Assembly: GCF_014901205.1 (NCBI RefSeq)
Contig: NZ_JACNMU010000003.1
Span: 62,001-126,000, forward strand
Reading direction: 5' to 3'
DNA length: 64,000 nt
Origin: Meridianimarinicoccus sp. MJW13
GTDB lineage: Bacteria > Pseudomonadota > Alphaproteobacteria > Rhodobacterales > Rhodobacteraceae
Both the position numbers and the translations under genes were made by a program. The notes under the pieces are model-generated. The model made no database searches. It saw only the letters and a program-made list of their open reading frames with translations, and was not told where the DNA came from. Below are positions 63,424-64,000 of this stretch, one piece after another (the stretch's first letter is position 1; the number at the start of each line of letters is the position of its first letter).

Positions 63424-64000
63424 AGCGAACTCTTGGCACGTGTTATTATCCCGAGCACTGGCCGCGCGAGATCTGGCAAGAGGACGCGCGCAGGATGGTT
63501 GAGGCCGGTCTGACATGGGTGCGGATTGGCGAGTTCGCATGGTCGCGACTTGAGCCTGTTGCGGGCACGTATGACTTTGACTGGCTGGACGATGCGATCG
63601 CGGTTCTGGGTGCGGCGGGGCTGAAAGTGGTGCTTGGGACGCCGACGGCGACGCCGCCACGGTGGATGATTGACCGCCATCCCGACATGTTGGCGGTGGA
63701 TGCCGACGGGCGGCCGCGCAAGTTCGGCTCGCGCCGTCATTATTGCTTCAGCCATGAGGGCTACAAAGGCGAATGCGCGCGCATCGTGACGCGGTTGGCA
63801 GAGCGCTACGGGCGCAATCCCCATGTCGCCGCGTGGCAAACGGACAATGAATACGGATGCCACGACACGACGATATCCTACAGCGATGCGGCGCGGGATG
63901 CGTTTCGCGGCTGGTTGCGCAGCCGATACCCAGGGCAGGGGAACGACGGCGACATCGAAGCGCTGAACGCGGCCTGGGGCAATATCTTCTGGTCGATGGA
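63420..64000 (+). CDS. Beta-galactosidase, glycoside hydrolase family 42 (partial at window edge)
   Basis: The first ~193 residues of a GH42 enzyme: [50 protein letters not shown] and [21 protein letters not shown] are family blocks, and Asn143-Glu144 in WQTDNEYGC is the acid/base pair. The nucleophile lies beyond the window. ATG 63420 overlaps the preceding stop. There is no signal peptide, so it acts on imported beta-galactosides. It shares the plus-strand arm with the IclR regulator and ATPase. Confidence 0.93.
   Translation, partial: MKRTLGTCYYPEHWPREIWQEDARRMVEAGLTWVRIGEFAWSRLEPVAGTYDFDWLDDAIAVLGAAGLKVVLGTPTATPPRWMIDRHPDMLAVDADGRPRKFGSRRHYCFSHEGYKGECARIVTRLAERYGRNPHVAAWQTDNEYGCHDTTISYSDAARDAFRGWLRSRYPGQGNDGDIEALNAAWGNIFWSM

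Overview
The window looks like chromosome from a marine Roseobacter-group alphaproteobacterium (Rhodobacterales). This rests on the GC-rich sequence, the xsc/pta sulfonate pathway, the Tat-exported enzymes, the CUT1-type galactoside ABC operon and the mix of IS3, IS6 and IS66 elements. No rRNA, tRNA, CRISPR array or replication origin was recognised. Much of the window (about 3.2-53 kb) is accessory DNA with many decayed genes. The two ends are intact metabolic operons.

1-3.2 kb: the end of a sulfonate (taurine-type) dissimilation operon: xsc (partial), a YeiH-family exporter, a cupin and pta. 3.2-11.2 kb: two paralogous Tat-exported proteins related to the large subunit of N,N-dimethylformamidase, flanking an AraC regulator, a CDF-like membrane protein with degenerate metal sites, and a porin gene broken by one in-frame stop. 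11.2-24.2 kb: a hydrolase remnant, a DUF418/YeiB-like membrane protein, a decayed tyrosine recombinase, two more AraC regulators, an exported serine hydrolase, an exported beta-carbonic anhydrase, a Phenol_MetA_deg-like outer-membrane protein, and two DUF1254/DUF1214 proteins. Between those two lies an alkylsulfatase homologue that has lost most of its metal ligands. This block ends in IS3 and flavin-monooxygenase debris.

24.8-39.6 kb: a DUF3604 protein, a PhyH dioxygenase whose divergent LacI-type regulator was destroyed by an IS3 element, a GlxA-type regulator divergent from a BBE-type FAD oxidase, an EamA transporter, and a BTAD/alpha-beta-hydrolase fusion regulator divergent from a homocysteine S-methyltransferase-like enzyme and an MddA-like methyltransferase. 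A MATE exporter here is truncated by IS66. 39.6-43.7 kb is a nested IS66/IS6 island. 43.8-53.1 kb: a TAXI receptor divergent from DUF4239 and AIM24 genes, an RTX/VCBS secreted protein, and a compact operon of a very long PLP decarboxylase, an unknown protein and a class III nucleotide cyclase.

53.1-64 kb: an exported DUF3300/DUF2950 pair (the former with LysM and a 24-bp tandem repeat), then an alpha/beta-galactoside operon: GH36 alpha-galactosidase, two permeases and a binding protein on the minus strand, diverging from an IclR regulator, an ABC ATPase and a GH42 beta-galactosidase (partial) on the plus strand.

The best candidates for undescribed systems are the DUF1254 / metal-less sulfatase / DUF1254 locus, the paired orphan exported DMFase-like proteins, the long decarboxylase-unknown-cyclase operon, and the hydrolase-fused regulator facing a C1/sulfur methyltransferase pair. 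All functional assignments are by eye from motifs and remembered family patterns; no database search was run.
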